A stretch of 64,000 nucleotides of DNA from an uncultured Acidimicrobiaceae bacterium (lineage in GTDB: Bacteria; Actinomycetota; Acidimicrobiia; Spongiisociales; SHLN01), in assembly GCA_947259275.1 (NCBI GenBank), contig CAMYMH010000030.1, positions 1 through 64,000 of the forward strand, written 5' to 3'. A program made the translations under genes and the position numbers. Shown here piece by piece: positions 31,037 to 40,022 of the stretch; positions within the stretch are counted from its first letter, which is position 1, and each line of letters starts with the position of its first letter. Under the pieces are notes generated by a model, which was not told the origin of the DNA, did no database searches, and saw nothing but the letters and a program-made list of their open reading frames with translations.

Positions 31037-32881
31037 GTGATATCCCGCATGTTTGATGATCCCGTCGTACAGCTTGCCGGCATCGTTGTTCTGGCGGTCG
31101 CCGCCCAGTGGGTGGCCGCCCGCTTGCGGGTGCCGTCGATTCTGCTGTTGCTCATCTCCGGCTTCCTCATCGGACCCGTCTTCGACATCCTCGACCCCGA
31201 CGCTTTGTTCGGAGATCTGTTGGCGCCGAGCGTGGCGCTGGCGGTAGGGCTCATACTGTTCGAAGGCGGTATGAGCCTGCGGCTGCGGGAAATGGCCGGT
31301 CAGCAGCGGGTGCTGTGGCTGCTGGTGACGGTGGGGGTGATCATCACCTGGGCGGTTGCCACCCTCATCGTCCGCGTCTTCACCGACGTTTCTGCCGGCG
31401 TTGCCATCCTCATCGGCTCGATCCTGGTGGTGTCGGGCCCCACCGTCGTCGGCCCGCTGTTGTCACAAGTGCGTCCGAGCCGCTCGGTCTCGTCGATTCT
31501 GAAATGGGAGAGCATCTTCATCGATCCGGTGGGCGCGCTACTGGCTGTGTTGGCGTTTGAAGTACTGCTCGTCGAACGAGTACTCGATCCCACTGTGGTC
31601 GAGGTCGTGTGGGAGGTCATCAAGTTCGTGCTCGCCGGGGGCATCGTCGGGCTGGTTATCGGTGTGCTCGGCATCATCGCATTGCGGCGCCATTGGGTTC
31701 CGGAGCACCTGCTTTCGCTGTTTGGGGTGAGCCTGGCCCTGCTGGCGTTCATCGTCGCCGGCGAGCTGGCGGCCGAATCCGGTCTGCTGGCCACCACCAT
31801 TCTGGGACTGACCCTCGCCAACCACCGGCCGATCCGAACCGAGCAGATTGTGCGGTTTTCGGAAATCATCCGGGTGTTGCTCATCGGCGTTCTCTTCATC
31901 GTGTTGAGCGCCCGCCTCGATACGTCGCAGTTCGAGCTCGACTTGGCCGCGGCAGCAGCCATTGTCCTGGCGCTGGTTCTGGTGGCACGCCCCCTGGCGG
32001 TGGCGGTCGCAACCTGGCGCTCCAACCTCGACTGGCGGGAGCGGGTTCTCATCGGGGCGGTGGCGCCGCGCGGCATCGTGGCAGCCTCCATCGCCTCGGT
32101 CTTCGCCCTCGAACTACAGGCCGAAGGGGTCGTTGGCGCCGAAGACATCACTCCCCTCGTGTTCGCGGTGATCGTCGGGACGGTCGGGATCTACGGTCTC
32201 GGCATGGCACCGTTGGCCCGGCGGCTTGGCCTCGCCGTGCGTCATCAGGAAGGGGCTCTCATCCTCGGGGCCGGGCGCGTGGAGAGAGCCATCGCCGGGG
32301 CCCTGGCGGCTGAAGGCGTCAATCTGGTGGTGGCGACCACCAACCGACGCGACCACTACCAGGCGCGGATGGAGGACCTACGTTCCTTCTATGGCAACCT
32401 GCTCGATCGCGACGTCGAGCTTGACCTCGACCTGTCCGGGATAGGGCGGCTGCTGGCTCTCACGCCAAACGACGACGTCAACACCCTCGCCAGCGCCCAC
32501 TACGCCGAGGTCTTCGGCGGGGCCTACGTGTATCAGCTGCATCCCGCTCAGCTGCCGGCCGGCATCGAGTCGAACCCGGCCGCCGACCTGGGCGGTCGGT
32601 TCCTCTTCGGGTCTCGCTGGGATTATTGGAGCCTCAATCAGGCCCTGGAGGCCGGAGGCCAGATCCGTCGCACCACGCTCAGCGACGAATACACGCTCGA
32701 TGACTACCGCTCCTCGGCTGAAGACGGCGTCCCGCTGTTCATTGTGCGGCCGGGCGGGCGAATGTCGATCATCCTGAGCACTACCGGCGACCCCCTGGCC
32801 GGTGTCGGCGACGGAGACACGATCGTCTCGTTGGTACCCAATCCCGTGACAGGTGGTGGAGAGGCCGATCCCGGCAGCTAA
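31037..32881 (+). CDS. cation:proton antiporter (CPA1/NhaP type) with C-terminal regulatory domain
   Basis: 614 residues from GTG 31,037 (ATG 31,049 is also possible). The first 400 residues are a NhaP-type membrane domain with about 12 helices. Landmarks include ILFEGGMSLRLREMAG, ILVVSGPTVVGPLLSQVRPS, LKWESIFIDPVGALLAVLAF with the conserved Asp and Glu of the transport site, and GAVAPRGIVAASIASVFAL. Residues 410-530 resemble a TrkA-N nucleotide-binding regulatory domain (GALILGAGRVERAIAGALAA), followed by a TrkA-C-like end. It would exchange Na+ or K+ for protons. Confidence 0.92.
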   Translation: MISRMFDDPVVQLAGIVVLAVAAQWVAARLRVPSILLLLISGFLIGPVFDILDPDALFGDLLAPSVALAVGLILFEGGMSLRLREMAGQQRVLWLLVTVGVIITWAVATLIVRVFTDVSAGVAILIGSILVVSGPTVVGPLLSQVRPSRSVSSILKWESIFIDPVGALLAVLAFEVLLVERVLDPTVVEVVWEVIKFVLAGGIVGLVIGVLGIIALRRHWVPEHLLSLFGVSLALLAFIVAGELAAESGLLATTILGLTLANHRPIRTEQIVRFSEIIRVLLIGVLFIVLSARLDTSQFELDLAAAAAIVLALVLVARPLAVAVATWRSNLDWRERVLIGAVAPRGIVAASIASVFALELQAEGVVGAEDITPLVFAVIVGTVGIYGLGMAPLARRLGLAVRHQEGALILGAGRVERAIAGALAAEGVNLVVATTNRRDHYQARMEDLRSFYGNLLDRDVELDLDLSGIGRLLALTPNDDVNTLASAHYAEVFGGAYVYQLHPAQLPAGIESNPAADLGGRFLFGSRWDYWSLNQALEAGGQIRRTTLSDEYTLDDYRSSAEDGVPLFIVRPGGRMSIILSTTGDPLAGVGDGDTIVSLVPNPVTGGGEADPGS

Positions 32882-32890
32882 CGTCGCGCC

Positions 32891-33769
32891 ATGCCCAATC
32901 TCGAGATCATCGACATTGACGGACCCGTCCACTACGCCGACTACGGCGGGAGCGGGCCGCCAATGGTGCTGGTACACGGGCTGGGCGGATCTCACCTCAA
33001 CTGGCTCCATGTCGCCCACCGGCTGTCTGAACGTCACCGGGTGCTGGCCGTCGACCTGGCGGGTTTCGGGCTCACTCCCCCGGCCGGGCGCAAGGCAACC
33101 GTCCAGGCCAACCAGCGCCTGCTAGATGACTTCGCGTCGGCCATGTTCCCCGATCAGCCGGTGACGCTGATCGGGAACTCGATGGGTGGCCTGGTATCGA
33201 TTCTGCAGGCCGCCGCCAACCCGGATCGAACCGCCGCGCTGGTGCTGGTGAACCCGGCACTTCCGATGGCCGACACCGGGGCCGTCAACCTCTTCACGCT
33301 GCAGCGCCTGTTTGTCCCGCTTCTCCCTGGAGTGGGCGAGGTGGCGATGGGCCGCTATTACGCGCGCGCCACCCCCGAACAGCAGCTCGACCAGACATTG
33401 GCTGCGGTGATGGCCGATCCGACTGCAGTGCCCGAGGGTGGACGAGAGCCGAGCCTGGAGATGATCCGGCTCCGCAAACAGATGGAGTGGGCAGTCCCTT
33501 CATTCCTGCAGGCGTCACGCTCGATCGCAGCTGTGTTGATGCGCCGCAAGCGATTCCGACAAATCCTCGACGCCATCCGCTGCCCCGTCCTCCTCATCCA
33601 TGGTCAAGAGGACACCATCGTGTCTCCGGCCTCGGCCGAGTGGGCCATCGAACAGCGGCCTGACTGGAGGTTCGAACTGCTGGCCGGCGTCGGCCACGTC
33701 CCGCAACTCGAGGTCCCGGAATTGTTCGGTGATCTGGTCGAAGACTTCCTGAAGACGCCGGGCGGCTAG
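32891..33769 (+). CDS. alpha/beta hydrolase
   Basis: 292 residues. The oxyanion HG motif is MVLVHGLGGSHLNW, the nucleophile elbow is LIGNSMGGLVS (Ser), the acid is likely the Asp of HGQEDTIVSPA, and the His is in GVGHVPQLEVPE. A lid-like insert lies in between (about 135-205). The set fits the alpha/beta hydrolase fold used for esterases, lactonases and epoxide hydrolases. Substrate is unknown. It follows the antiporter by 9 bases and is probably co-transcribed. Confidence 0.92.
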   Translation: MPNLEIIDIDGPVHYADYGGSGPPMVLVHGLGGSHLNWLHVAHRLSERHRVLAVDLAGFGLTPPAGRKATVQANQRLLDDFASAMFPDQPVTLIGNSMGGLVSILQAAANPDRTAALVLVNPALPMADTGAVNLFTLQRLFVPLLPGVGEVAMGRYYARATPEQQLDQTLAAVMADPTAVPEGGREPSLEMIRLRKQMEWAVPSFLQASRSIAAVLMRRKRFRQILDAIRCPVLLIHGQEDTIVSPASAEWAIEQRPDWRFELLAGVGHVPQLEVPELFGDLVEDFLKTPGG

Positions 33770-33770
33770 C

Positions 33771-34015
33771 TCAGCTCGGCCGGCGGTTGCGCAGAGCGAT
33801 GATCACTCCGAGCACCGGGCCGGCCGCCAGGATGACGAGCTCTACAACCCCTACGAACACGTTCTCCTCGAATTCCTCGGCAATGCTCGCCTCGTAGCCG
33901 CCCTCGATCCCGGCGGTGATGACGATGTTCACCGCCACAATGACCCCGACACCAGGCCGACGAGCCCGCCGAGCACGGCTTGAATGATCCGAGCACCCGT
34001 GATTGTCATGAGCAT
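33771..34015 (-). pseudogene. small two-helix membrane protein with a single-base frameshift
   Basis: From ATG 34,015 the frame reads MLMTITGARIIQAVLGGLVG and LVSG, then meets a stop. One frame over it continues as GVIVAVNIVITAGIEGGYEA, SIAEEFEENVFVGVVELVIL and AAGPVLGVIIALRNRRPS. Adding one G to the run of four at about 33,938-33,941 restores an 81-residue protein with membrane helices at each end and an acidic middle. The length 245 is two short of a whole number of codons plus the stop as read, as expected for one missing base. It may be a true mutation or a homopolymer sequencing error. Confidence 0.55.
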
Positions 34016-34060
34016 GTTTTTCCCCGACCCGGCCCGCTCTTACAGAGGCTTGATCCTCAG

Positions 34061-34906
34061 CTAGTTGACCGAGCGTCGATACATGCGGACCGCCAGCGGT
34101 ACGAAGGCGGCCAGGATGAGGGCCGAGTAGAAGAGCGATAGCAGCACCTGGCCGGTCACGGTGTTTCCCGGGAGCAGGGCTCCTTCTCCCAGGATCAGTC
34201 CTCGCAACGCGTCAACCGTAACCGTCACCGGCTGGTGGTCGGCAAAGGTGCGCAGCCAACTCGGCATGGTCTGCGTCGGGACGAAAACCGAGCTGGCAAA
34301 CACCAGCGGGAACACCGGTAGGAAGATGGCGGCTTGCACCGCCTCCGGGTTCTTCACCAGCAATCCGATGGTGGCCATGATCCATGAGAAGGCGAACGAG
34401 AACACCATGGCGATGGCCATTCCCGCCACCAGGCCGGCCAGGCTGGTCTGATAGCGGAAGCCAATCAGGACGCCAACCACCATCATCAGGCTGATCACGA
34501 ACCCGTTGCGAATCAGATCCGACAAGGTCCGTCCCGCCAGCACGGCGGAGCGGGCCATCGGCAGCGAACGGAACCTCTCGATAACGCCTTTGGACAGGTC
34601 TTCGGTGAGTCCGAGCGCGGTTTGGCCTGCTCCGAAAGCGGCAGTCTGGACCAGGAGTCCCGGGATGAGCCAGTTGATGTACTCGCCGGCCGCCGCCGGC
34701 GGGAGGGTCCCACCAATGGCTCCCCCGAACACATAGGTGAACAGCAGAAGAAACATGATCGGCTGGATGGTCGACAGAACGATCAGCTGGGGTAGCCGCA
34801 GGTTGCGCAGCAGGTTGCGTCTGGTGATGACGAGGATGTCGCGGATCGTCTGCGGGAGCGATGCCGCCACCCGCCCCGGCTTGGTTGGTGCGGTGACCGC
34901 AGTCAT
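34061..34906 (-). CDS. ABC-2 type transport permease (DrrB-like)
   Basis: 281 residues with six membrane helices. The ABC-2 signature region is clear: ILVITRRNLLRNLRLPQLI, then FGGAIGG-type loop residues, YINWLIPGLLVQTAAFGAGQ, and DLSKGVIERFRSLPMARSAV. With the ATPase encoded just before it, this forms an exporter of the daunorubicin-resistance type, used for lipids or lipophilic drugs. The start overlaps the ATPase stop by four bases. Confidence 0.92.
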   Translation of the reverse strand: MTAVTAPTKPGRVAASLPQTIRDILVITRRNLLRNLRLPQLIVLSTIQPIMFLLLFTYVFGGAIGGTLPPAAAGEYINWLIPGLLVQTAAFGAGQTALGLTEDLSKGVIERFRSLPMARSAVLAGRTLSDLIRNGFVISLMMVVGVLIGFRYQTSLAGLVAGMAIAMVFSFAFSWIMATIGLLVKNPEAVQAAIFLPVFPLVFASSVFVPTQTMPSWLRTFADHQPVTVTVDALRGLILGEGALLPGNTVTGQVLLSLFYSALILAAFVPLAVRMYRRSVN

Positions 34907-35910
34907 GTCTTCCTCCTCAGGCGCCTTCCTCGTCGGCCGTTGGGCACAGGCTCCTCTTCGGTCTTGGTTTCGGCGGGATGCCCGGTGAGCGTCAGGAACA
35001 CGTCATCGAGGCTTGGTTTGTGCAGGGCGATGTCGGTGGGTGTGATCGAGGCGGCATCGAGGGTCCGCACCACGTCGGTGAGCGTCTTGGCGCCCTCGGC
35101 GGCGGGAACGGTGATCTCGCTGGTCAACTCGTGGACGGTGGGCTCGGCTCCGCAGATGGCGCGTAAGGCGTCGATGGTCTCGGCCTGGCGGTCGGCGGGG
35201 ACGCTCAGTTCGATGACCGAACCGCCCAGCGTGTCCTTGAGGTCGTCCGAGGTGCCTTCGGAAATCAGCCGGCCCTCGTCGATCACGGCGATGCGGTCGG
35301 CGAGCTGATCTGCCTCATCCAGGTACTGCGTGGTCAGCAGCACGGTGGTTCCTCCGTCGACGAGGTCGGAAATCAGCTCCCACACGTCGATGCGGCTGCG
35401 CGGGTCGATCCCGGTGGTCGGCTCGTCCAGGAAGAGCACCTCGGGGCGGCCTACCAGGGAAGCGGCCAGATCAAGCCGACGCTGCATGCCCCCCGAGTAC
35501 GTCTTGACCTGTCGATCGGCGGCCTGGTCGAGGCGAATGCGGTCCAACACCTGGCCGGCGCGTCGCTTTGATTCCGCGATCGACAATCCGTACAGGCGCC
35601 CGACCATCTCGACGTTCTCGCGACCGGTCAGGTAGTCGTCGACGGCGGCGAACTGTCCGGCCAGTCCGATCTTGGTGCGGGCGGTCTTGGGATCGGCCAG
35701 CACGTCCACTCCCGCCACCTCGGCCCTCCCCGAGTCCGGGCGCAGCAGGGTTGTCAGCACCCGGATGAGGGTCGTCTTGCCGGCCCCGTTCGGGCCGAGC
35801 AGTCCGTAGATGATCCCGGGCTCCACCTCGAGGGTGACATCGGCGAGCGCCTTCACCTTGCCGCCAAACGTCTTCGTTATGCCTTCGACGCGCACGATGG
35901 GTGTCGCCAT
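34903..35910 (-). CDS. ABC transporter ATP-binding protein (DrrA-like)
   Basis: 335 residues from ATG 35,910. The nucleotide-binding domain (residues 5-230) has Walker A GPNGAGKTTLI, the Q-loop GLAGQFAAVDDYLTGRENVE, the signature YSGGMQRRLDLAASL, Walker B VLFLDEPTTGID and the switch His replaced by Gln (LTTQYLDEA), a feature common in DrrA. The C-terminal 100 residues are the DrrA-type DUF4162-like tail. It pairs with the permease that follows and may export a lipid or toxic compound. Confidence 0.94.
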   Translation of the reverse strand: MATPIVRVEGITKTFGGKVKALADVTLEVEPGIIYGLLGPNGAGKTTLIRVLTTLLRPDSGRAEVAGVDVLADPKTARTKIGLAGQFAAVDDYLTGRENVEMVGRLYGLSIAESKRRAGQVLDRIRLDQAADRQVKTYSGGMQRRLDLAASLVGRPEVLFLDEPTTGIDPRSRIDVWELISDLVDGGTTVLLTTQYLDEADQLADRIAVIDEGRLISEGTSDDLKDTLGGSVIELSVPADRQAETIDALRAICGAEPTVHELTSEITVPAAEGAKTLTDVVRTLDAASITPTDIALHKPSLDDVFLTLTGHPAETKTEEEPVPNGRRGRRLRRKT

Positions 35911-35997
35911 GGGAGCTGCCTTTGCTGGACGGGAGACGGAGGTTAGGCCGCCGGGGGCGGGTAGTGACCCATCCGCGGTGCCCGCCAACTGCCGGTG

Positions 35998-36465
35998 CTA
36001 ACCGCCCTGGGTGAGGCCGAGCGGGTCTCGCCAGTCGGGGAAATCGGGAGCGAACTCCTCCAGGCTGCGCAGGTAGGTGGTGATGGCGTCGATCTGCTCC
36101 AGAGTCATCGACCCGCCGAAGTCGAGCGAATATGCCCCCATCGTTGAGCCCGGGACTCCCACCGAGATCAACGCCGCGGTTTGCTCGTCGGTCGAAGCCT
36201 CCAGGAACTGCATGGAGTTGAGAGCCGGTGCCACCCCACCGGTGCCCTCGACACCGTGGCACGATGCACAGTTGCCGGCAAACAGGTCGGCACCCTGCTC
36301 GGCCAGAAAACCCAATTGGGCTTCCCGGGCCGCTTCACGATTGGCCGGCTCGAAGAACCGATAGACCGGAAAGATGAGCGCCATGACCAGCATGATCCCA
36401 ATGCCCCAGGCCATCCACTGGTTGGTCGATCGCTCGAGCGCATCGTCTGGCGCACGCTCAGGCAT
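35998..36465 (-). CDS. membrane-anchored monoheme cytochrome c (bc complex operon)
   Basis: 155 residues from ATG 36,465, overlapping the Rieske stop by eight bases. One N-terminal membrane helix (WMAWGIGIMLVMALIFPVYRF) precedes a class I cytochrome c domain with heme site CASCHGVEG near residues 77-85. The axial Met is probably in GSTMGAYS or GGSMTLEQ. It is the last gene of the bc operon. It probably links the bc complex to a terminal oxidase, in place of the diheme QcrC usual in actinobacteria, with which it shares only the heme motif. Confidence 0.88.
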   Translation of the reverse strand: MPERAPDDALERSTNQWMAWGIGIMLVMALIFPVYRFFEPANREAAREAQLGFLAEQGADLFAGNCASCHGVEGTGGVAPALNSMQFLEASTDEQTAALISVGVPGSTMGAYSLDFGGSMTLEQIDAITTYLRSLEEFAPDFPDWRDPLGLTQGG

Positions 36466-36961
36466 GGTTCTCTCCACAAGGCGGACCAAGCGGCGGTTCG
36501 TTGATGGTGTCGGTGCCGGTAGAAGGTCCGCTGATGGTTTCGCCGGTGTCGATCTCGACGACGCCATCGACGACCTCCACCTGGAATCGGTCCATTCCGC
36601 GCGGCGCCGGCCCGGTGATGTGTTCGCCGGCCCGGTTGAAGAAAGTGCCGTGGCAGGGACACTCGAACTGCCCCGAGGATTCGCAGAATGGGACCCGGCA
36701 CCCGAGATGGGTGCACTTCTCGGATATGGCCACCACCTCGTCGTTGATCTTGGTGAGGTAAGCGCGGGCCTCGGGGATCTCGAGCACCGTGTTGGCAGGC
36801 ACCGCCTCGGGAGCCACGGTCTTCACTCTGGCCGCGAAGCCGGCCCCGAGCCGCGGCCTCAGCAGATCCCAGCTGGTCCACAAGCCCGCCGCCGCCAGCA
36901 ACCCGAAGCCTGCTTTCCAGCCCTTCGTCAAGAAGGTCCTCCGGTCGAGCGATTCACTCAT
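36458..36961 (-). CDS. qcrA: Rieske iron-sulfur protein of the cytochrome bc complex
   Basis: 167 residues. The N-terminus SLDRRTFLTKGWKAGFGLLA is a Tat-type anchor with one membrane helix. The [2Fe-2S] motifs are CTHLGCRVPF and CPCHGTFFNRAGEH, with the two Cys and two His ligands. The spacing and the short inter-motif loop fit the compact Rieske form of bacterial bc/b6f complexes rather than the long three-helix actinobacterial QcrA. It follows cytochrome b with a four-base overlap. Confidence 0.92.
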   Translation of the reverse strand: MSESLDRRTFLTKGWKAGFGLLAAAGLWTSWDLLRPRLGAGFAARVKTVAPEAVPANTVLEIPEARAYLTKINDEVVAISEKCTHLGCRVPFCESSGQFECPCHGTFFNRAGEHITGPAPRGMDRFQVEVVDGVVEIDTGETISGPSTGTDTINEPPLGPPCGENHA

Positions 36962-38232
36962 AATTCACCATGCCATTCCTCCCACGGCCAAACCCAGGAC
37001 CAGCTCGGCCCCCGGAAGGCAAATCCAATCAGGGTCAGGACGATCCAAATCACCAGGAAGATGGTGAAAGTGATGCGGGCGATCCGGCGGAACTCGGGGC
37101 CGAAGCGCGGGTTGCGGTCCAGGTATGGGAGCGCCATCAGCCCCACCACAATGGCGGTAGGCACCAATACGCCGGCCACCAGCGGATGGAAGTGGGACAG
37201 CAGTTCCTGCAGGGCCGCGAAGTACCAGGGCGCCTTCTCCGGGTTGGGCGTGTTGGTGGGATTGGCGATCTCGCGCAACGGCGCGTCGAAGGCGAGGCCG
37301 ATGAGAAGCGTCACCAACAACACCACCAGAGCGGCGACCGCATGGCGAACCAGCAGGTGGGGCCACACCATGACCGGGTCATCATCGGACAGGACCTTCC
37401 GGTCCCCGGCGGCCGGCTTGCCGGGTACCACTCCCAGCACCCGGTGGCCCTCGATGACGACCGGCTCGCCGTTGTCCGGCTCCGCCGGTGGGAGTCCCGG
37501 CTGGAGCTTGGCTGCCGGGTAGTCGATCTCATCGCTCGAGAGCATCGAGTCCTTGCGCCAGCGCCACAGGTGGGCAGTGACCAGGGCGACGATCGCCACC
37601 GGCAGCACCGCCACGTGGAGCACATAGAACCGCAACAACGTCGCCGACCCGACCGTGGTGCCGCCCAGCAAGACCTCCTTAACCTGATCACCGATCACCG
37701 GCACCCAGGCCGCCATCTCGGTTCCGACCGTGACCGCCCAGAAGGCCAGCTGGTCCCACGGAAGCAGGTAGCCGGTGAAGGACAGCAACAGGGTGGTTAC
37801 CAGCAGCAGCACTCCGATGACCCAGTTGAACTCTTTCGGCGACTTGTACGCCCCCCGGTAGAACACCCGGGCCATGTGAGCGGCGACGGCCAGAACCATC
37901 AGGTGGGCCGACCACCGATGGGCGTTGCGCATGTATTGTCCGAACGCCACCTCGGTCTGAATCGACTGAATGTTGCCGTAGGCGCTGGCCGGTGACGGCA
38001 CATAAAAGAACATCAGGTAGATCCCCGACACCAGCAGCGAGACGAACAGAACCAGTGAGGCGACCCCCAGAAAGGCCGAGTACTTGAAGGTGAGCTCCAC
38101 CCGGCGAACCTTGACCGGATACAAATGCATGAGGAAGCTGGCCCAGTGGCCGGCGGCCCGGTCTCGCTCCGTAACCCGGTCGGGGGTGCGGAAGATCGAC
38201 CGGCCGACGGTGCTCTCTCTGACGCGATCCAT
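36958..38232 (-). CDS. qcrB: cytochrome b of the bc complex (fused b6-IV form)
   Basis: 424 residues from ATG 38,232. Heme ligands are His105 and His119 in HRWSAHLMVLAVAAH, and His pairs in LHVAVLPVAIVALVTAH with 14 residues between them, the spacing of cytochrome b6 rather than mitochondrial b. The C-terminal part (from about 300) corresponds to subunit IV and holds KAPWYFAALQELL where PEWY is usual. The quinol site faces outward. It is in one transcript with the Rieske gene and the two cytochromes c. Menaquinol is the likely donor in an actinobacterium. Confidence 0.93.
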   Translation of the reverse strand: MDRVRESTVGRSIFRTPDRVTERDRAAGHWASFLMHLYPVKVRRVELTFKYSAFLGVASLVLFVSLLVSGIYLMFFYVPSPASAYGNIQSIQTEVAFGQYMRNAHRWSAHLMVLAVAAHMARVFYRGAYKSPKEFNWVIGVLLLVTTLLLSFTGYLLPWDQLAFWAVTVGTEMAAWVPVIGDQVKEVLLGGTTVGSATLLRFYVLHVAVLPVAIVALVTAHLWRWRKDSMLSSDEIDYPAAKLQPGLPPAEPDNGEPVVIEGHRVLGVVPGKPAAGDRKVLSDDDPVMVWPHLLVRHAVAALVVLLVTLLIGLAFDAPLREIANPTNTPNPEKAPWYFAALQELLSHFHPLVAGVLVPTAIVVGLMALPYLDRNPRFGPEFRRIARITFTIFLVIWIVLTLIGFAFRGPSWSWVWPWEEWHGEL

Positions 38233-38237
38233 CACCT

Positions 38238-40022
38238 TCACACCAGCGCTCCGATCTTGGGGACGCCAACACCGGTCCACACCGACATCGACAGGGCGTC
38301 CGGTGGGCAGCGCTCAATACACAATCCGCAGCGGATGCAGGCCCGCTCGTCGAGCAACAGCGTGGTGCTGCCCACCGGTCCCCCGGCTTCTTCGGACGGC
38401 ACCAGTGAGATGAGATCGAGCGGACAGACGTCGGCACACAGAGCACAAAGCACGCACTTGTTCACGTCGAGGCTGATGTTGGCGAAGCAGCGCAGGCAGC
38501 GGGCTGCCTCGCAGCGGGCTTGCTTCTCGGTAAAGCCCATCTCCACCTCGGCCAGGCCCACCCGTCGTTCGGTCGGGAGGGTAGGAACCTCTTGCCGGTC
38601 TTCGCGATCGTAGGTGTCGGTGAGACGATGGAACTGTTGGAGCTCGACCAGCTCCCCTTTCGCATCGGCTGCGCGCTCGCCGGTGAACTTCTCATGGATC
38701 TCGCCCGCCGCCCGGCGCCCATCCGCGATCGCCTGAATCAGGGTGCGGGGCCCGAAGGCGGCGTCGCCACCGGCCCACACCATGTCGAGCGAGGTGCCGA
38801 GCTGGTCCCCGACCATGATGGTATTGCGGGGGGAGATGGCCGGGCCGTGCGGTCCGATCGCCTCGACATCGACCGCCTGGCCAATCGCCAGGATGACGGT
38901 GTCGGCTTCGTACACCTCCAGGTCATCGGGGTCGAAGGTGGGGGCAAACCGTCCGTCTGCATCGAACACCGATGTGACCCCAATCGTCTCGAGACCGACT
39001 ACTTTGCCGTTCTCAGCCAGGATTCGAGCCGGGCCCCGCCGGTTGATGAACTCGATTTCTTCTTCGGCTGCCTCCTGCAACTCGAACGGTGAGGCCGGCA
39101 TCTCCTCGGCCGACTCCAGCGAGATTACGGTCACCTGGGCGGCTCCTGCCCGGGTGGCGGTGCGGGCGGCGTCGAGCGCCTCGGTCATGCCGGCTCGACC
39201 CTCGGCTTCGATCTCGGCGTCGGTCATCGTCGCCGCCTCATAGTCGGCCCGCCGCAAAGCGGTCCGAGCCGCGTCCATGGCGACGTCGCCGCCCCCGATC
39301 ACGATGACCCGGTCACCGACTTCCACTTCGTACCCCTGGTTGGCGTTGATCAGGAACTCAATCGCTTTGAGAACGCCGTCGGACTCGTGACCCTCGATGT
39401 CGAGCCCCCGTCCCAGCGTCGCCCCGATGGCGATGAACAACGCGTCGTGGCGTGCCATCAGCTCGGCAAACGAGACATCCTCTCCCAGCTTGGTGTTGAG
39501 GTGCACATCGACCCCAAGATCGACGATCGCCTGCAGCTCCGCCTCGAGGAGATCACGGTCAAGCCGGTACTCGGGGATTCCCAGCTTCATCATCCCGCCG
39601 AGTTGGGAGGTCGCTTCGTAGACGGTGATCCGGTAGCCGTGCCGGCGCAGGTCGTGGGCGCAGGCCATGCCCGCCGGTCCACCTCCGATCACGCCAATGC
39701 TCTCGGGCCGGTCCGGCCCGGTGGGGGCCGCCACCTGCCGCCAAGCCTCGCCGGCGCCGGCTTCGACGCCGTACTTCTCGGTGACGAATCGTTTGAGCGC
39801 CCGGATGGCGATGGGCGAATCGATTTCACCGCGTCGGCAGGCGTCCTCGCAGGGAGCGGCGCAGACCCGCCCGCACGCCGAGGCGAACGGGTTTGGCAGC
39901 CGGGCGGTCAGATAGGCGGTGAGGTCATCCCCGTCTGCGATCGCCGCCACATATGCGCCGGCATTGGTGTGCACCGGACAAGCCGCCAGGCAGGGGATGT
40001 TCTCGTCGTAGAACTGGAGCAC
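38238..40022 (-). CDS. GltD-like FAD oxidoreductase with C-terminal 2x[4Fe-4S] ferredoxin domain
   Basis: 594 residues from GTG 40,022, directly abutting the cytochrome c stop. The N-terminal GltD-type Cys cluster is CLAACPVHTNAGAYVAAIAD, then ACGRVCAAPCEDACRRGEID. The FAD motif is SIGVIGGGPAGMACAHDLRR, the NAD(P) motif RVIVIGGGDVAMDAARTALR. The C-terminus adds two ferredoxin motifs (CVLCALCADVCP and CIRCGLCIERCP). GltD-like proteins move electrons between NAD(P)H and Fe-S partners. Its place inside the bc operon suggests electron input or output at the complex. No glutamate synthase large subunit is nearby. Confidence 0.9.
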   Translation of the reverse strand: MLQFYDENIPCLAACPVHTNAGAYVAAIADGDDLTAYLTARLPNPFASACGRVCAAPCEDACRRGEIDSPIAIRALKRFVTEKYGVEAGAGEAWRQVAAPTGPDRPESIGVIGGGPAGMACAHDLRRHGYRITVYEATSQLGGMMKLGIPEYRLDRDLLEAELQAIVDLGVDVHLNTKLGEDVSFAELMARHDALFIAIGATLGRGLDIEGHESDGVLKAIEFLINANQGYEVEVGDRVIVIGGGDVAMDAARTALRRADYEAATMTDAEIEAEGRAGMTEALDAARTATRAGAAQVTVISLESAEEMPASPFELQEAAEEEIEFINRRGPARILAENGKVVGLETIGVTSVFDADGRFAPTFDPDDLEVYEADTVILAIGQAVDVEAIGPHGPAISPRNTIMVGDQLGTSLDMVWAGGDAAFGPRTLIQAIADGRRAAGEIHEKFTGERAADAKGELVELQQFHRLTDTYDREDRQEVPTLPTERRVGLAEVEMGFTEKQARCEAARCLRCFANISLDVNKCVLCALCADVCPLDLISLVPSEEAGGPVGSTTLLLDERACIRCGLCIERCPPDALSMSVWTGVGVPKIGALV

